This document shows positions 28,709-29,278 of a stretch of DNA of 29,278 nt, piece by piece. Within the stretch, counting starts at the first letter, position 1. Every line of letters starts with the position of its first letter. The position numbers and the translations under genes are program-made. The stretch covers positions 505,500-534,777 of the forward strand of contig NW_003124896.1 of NCBI RefSeq assembly GCF_000003605.2, in the 5' to 3' direction. The notes under the pieces are model-generated. The model did no database searches. It was not told the DNA's origin and worked only from the letters and a program-made list of their open reading frames with translations. The DNA is from Saccoglossus kowalevskii. Lineage: Eukaryota; Hemichordata; Enteropneusta; Harrimaniidae.

Positions 28709-29278
28709 CTTACTCAGGTTAAGAACTTTCATGTGATACAGTATGACAAGAGAAAACAAAATCTAAATGTTTCCATGGAAACCACAGACACTAACCATTA
28801 GGTATTTCTATGATGACTAACGTAAACAATTTTTACCAATCACGAGTTACAAGTTGATGCCTAGAATCAACTAACTAATCTCACTTAGAAGCTACCAATT
28901 TATACCAGCCACAATCAATGCCAACATATCACTGATTCCAAAGACAATGTACCAACCTAAGTTAATTTAAGCAAACATAGCATTGATAACAACTATACTC
29001 TACCAATCTAAGCCAACAAATCATTGGTACCAACTACAATCTTACCAATTGAAGCTACACTGCAACAAACAATTAAGGTGGCTCATTACAGTTTCACAAA
29101 AGTCTGTTGATTGTTTTTTTTATATTTTGCACATAGATTGCTTATTGCCATACAACGTGAATACAAAATTAGAATATGGACCTATTATTTTTCTCATAAA
29201 AAGGATTTTACTGTATGTGAATTTCAGAATTAATATGCTGGGATACTTTGAAGAAAAGGAAACATGATCCATTCATTA
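28709..29278. other. 5' side of the SFI1 gene, no exon recognised
   Basis: Upstream SFI1 sequence, taken to be intron. Between about 28880 and 29065 the phrase TACCAAYCTAAG or TACCAATTTA recurs every ~50 bp (28893, 28950, 29001, 29042), a weak, decayed minisatellite. Nothing else is supportable. Confidence 0.4.

Overview
The window is eukaryotic and almost certainly from a marine invertebrate. It is AT-rich, its genes are split by short GT-AG introns, its repeats are plentiful, and it carries an intronless RING/B-box/filamin/NHL gene of a kind that is strongly expanded in bivalve molluscs. A lophotrochozoan, most likely a bivalve, is my best guess. That is inference, because no sequence here names the species.

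There are three protein-coding genes. (1) Positions 1-4815, minus strand: a WDR54 orthologue with six exons. Its start codon is inside the window and its last ~90 residues run off the left edge. (2) Positions 7059-9227, plus strand: one uninterrupted 722-codon TRIM-NHL gene (RING, two B-boxes, coiled coil, filamin-type Ig domain, NHL propeller). (3) Positions 12039-28708, minus strand: at least 20 exons of SFI1, the centrin-binding centriole protein. Its stop codon is in the window and its 5' end lies beyond the right edge. WDR54 and the TRIM gene diverge across ~2.2 kb. The TRIM gene and SFI1 converge across ~2.8 kb. I see no functional link between the three neighbours.

Repeats dominate the introns and intergenic DNA. 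There are three unrelated tandem arrays, all intronic: a 101-bp unit in WDR54 intron 3, a 31-bp unit filling most of the last-but-one SFI1 intron, and a 22-bp unit (~70 copies) in another SFI1 intron. There are at least four foldback (MITE-like) elements of a TACTGTAAA family and a fifth with a related terminus. SFI1 intron 5 (22759-26395) holds two ~1.1-1.2 kb elements with terminal inverted repeats, one with the relic of a transposase helix-turn-helix. A modular repeat block lies between TRIM and SFI1.

The observations most worth following are these. The 22-bp array, read in the SFI1 transcript direction, is a run of ~70 near-identical decoy 3' splice sites and is open in all three frames. 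The SFI1 reading frame and repeat register show that one ~67-nt exon is missing from the transposon-filled intron. WDR54 has a GC-AG intron. The 31-bp array has a five-unit higher-order period and resembles a transposon terminus.
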